Source: Saccharomyces uvarum (Eukaryota; Ascomycota; Saccharomycetes; Saccharomycetales; Saccharomycetaceae). Taken from it: a stretch of 64,000 nucleotides of DNA. The notes under the pieces were generated by a model. The model worked only from the letters and a program-made list of their open reading frames with translations. It was not told the origin of the DNA and searched no databases. Where the stretch lies: NCBI GenBank assembly GCA_947243795.1, contig OX365941.1, positions 1-64,000 on the forward strand, given 5' to 3'. Positions 63,449 through 64,000 of this stretch are shown in pieces; the first letter of the stretch is position 1, and every line of letters begins with the position of its first letter. Both the position numbers and the translations under genes were made by a program.

Positions 63449-64000
63449 ATGTCTCAACGGAAACGCTACTCGCTGAACGTCGTTACCTCTCCGCCGATAC
63501 CATCGTCGGCACCCAGTGCACCGATACGAACGAACGAGTACAATTGGGAAACTGCCTCGACAACGGGAGTTGCGTCTTCATTCCTCCCGAGTGCCCACCA
63601 TGGTGGCACGATACTGAATCCCGGTTTAGGAATAATGAGGTCTCCCTCGCTGAGCAAGTCTGGTGCGTTTGGCCGGTCCGGCAGCAGTGGTTCCAATGCG
63701 ATGGTAGAACCATCCAATATTAAGCTGCTCTTAATAGGGGATGCGAACGTGGGGAAGACGGCCATGATCCTAAGTTACTGCCACGAGCTGATGACACGAG
63801 CTGAAATGTCACGGTCGGTGCGACTGAGGCATCAGCAGCCGCAGCAACAGCAACAGGGCATAGGATTGAAAAAAACCGTGGTGAACCATAGGCTGAGCAT
63901 GAAGGAAAAGAGGAAGCGGTACAGCTCCAACGATTTTGAGAAGGAGTTTAAGGACGTTGCTTATTTTGCCGGTAAGACCAGTGAGTTTGGGAGCTTTGAT
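63449..64000 (+). CDS. YPT11: Rab-type GTPase for mitochondrial inheritance (partial)
   Basis: Ypt11 is an atypical Rab GTPase that helps move mitochondria and Golgi into the bud through the myosin Myo2. The first 184 codons are in the window and remain open to its right edge. The protein starts [12 protein letters not shown], has a long Ser/Pro-rich N-terminal extension typical of Ypt11, then the P-loop GDANVGKT at about 97-104. The Ypt11-specific basic insert ([18 protein letters not shown]) follows, with a short glutamine run (QQPQQQQQ) before it. Switch regions and the C-terminal prenylation motif lie outside the window. Confidence 0.94.
   Translation, partial: MSQRKRYSLNVVTSPPIPSSAPSAPIRTNEYNWETASTTGVASSFLPSAHHGGTILNPGLGIMRSPSLSKSGAFGRSGSSGSNAMVEPSNIKLLLIGDANVGKTAMILSYCHELMTRAEMSRSVRLRHQQPQQQQQGIGLKKTVVNHRLSMKEKRKRYSSNDFEKEFKDVAYFAGKTSEFGSFD

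Overview
The window is yeast nuclear DNA from the Saccharomyces sensu stricto group. Evidence: nearly intron-free genes with short spacers, subtelomeric families (X-type repeats, PAU, COS, AAD), Ty1/Ty2-type delta LTRs, and one intron with textbook yeast splice signals (GTATGT, TACTAAC). From about 18.8 kb to the right end, gene order matches the left arm of S. cerevisiae chromosome XIV: AAD14, RPD3, PEX6, MDJ2, EGT2, PFA3, FIG4, LEM3, KRE1, VNX1, YNL320W, HXT14, PFS2, PHA2, ATP11, DAL82, EMW1, RFA2, SKP2, ZIM17, STB1, KRI1, MCK1, MRPS18, BXI1 and the start of YPT11. Proteins differ at many positions from the S. cerevisiae versions I remember, so this is probably a sister species. I cannot say which one from the sequence alone.

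Region 1 (1-18.7 kb) is subtelomeric and mosaic. It starts inside an X-type element (1-1.7 kb) with dispersed short repeats. Next come a block that also occurs upstream of the COS gene at 16 kb, a YIR042C-like acetyltransferase and a frameshifted PAU gene; this order mirrors the right end of S. cerevisiae chromosome IX. A solo delta LTR follows. Then a segment of about 4 kb is bounded by two nearly identical LTRs in inverted orientation. It carries two divergent, broken genes for secreted proteins: a KHR1-like killer toxin pseudogene and an unassigned cysteine-rich one. After an orphan ORF come a GIT1-like glycerophosphodiester transporter and a COS gene. The SNZ2/SNO2/THI12 cluster that I remember next to AAD14 in S. 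cerevisiae is absent.

Region 2 (18.8-64 kb) is ordinary core chromosome. Its genes cover chromatin (RPD3, STB1), peroxisome and mitochondrial biogenesis (PEX6, MDJ2, ZIM17, ATP11, MRPS18), cell wall (EGT2, KRE1), lipid and vacuole function (FIG4, PFA3, LEM3, VNX1), replication (RFA2), RNA processing (PFS2, KRI1), metabolism (PHA2, AAD14, HXT14) and regulation (DAL82, MCK1, SKP2, YPT11). Each has its own promoter, many of them divergent. Several promoters hold recognisable motifs: Yap1-type sites (AAD14), Ace2/Swi5 (EGT2), MCB (RFA2), SBF/MBF-like (STB1), PAC/RRPE (KRI1) and STRE (BXI1/YPT11).

Starts given here are ATG codons. Several longer open frames begin at TTG or GTG and were trimmed. 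Names rest on recognising protein sequence and gene order; no database search was run.
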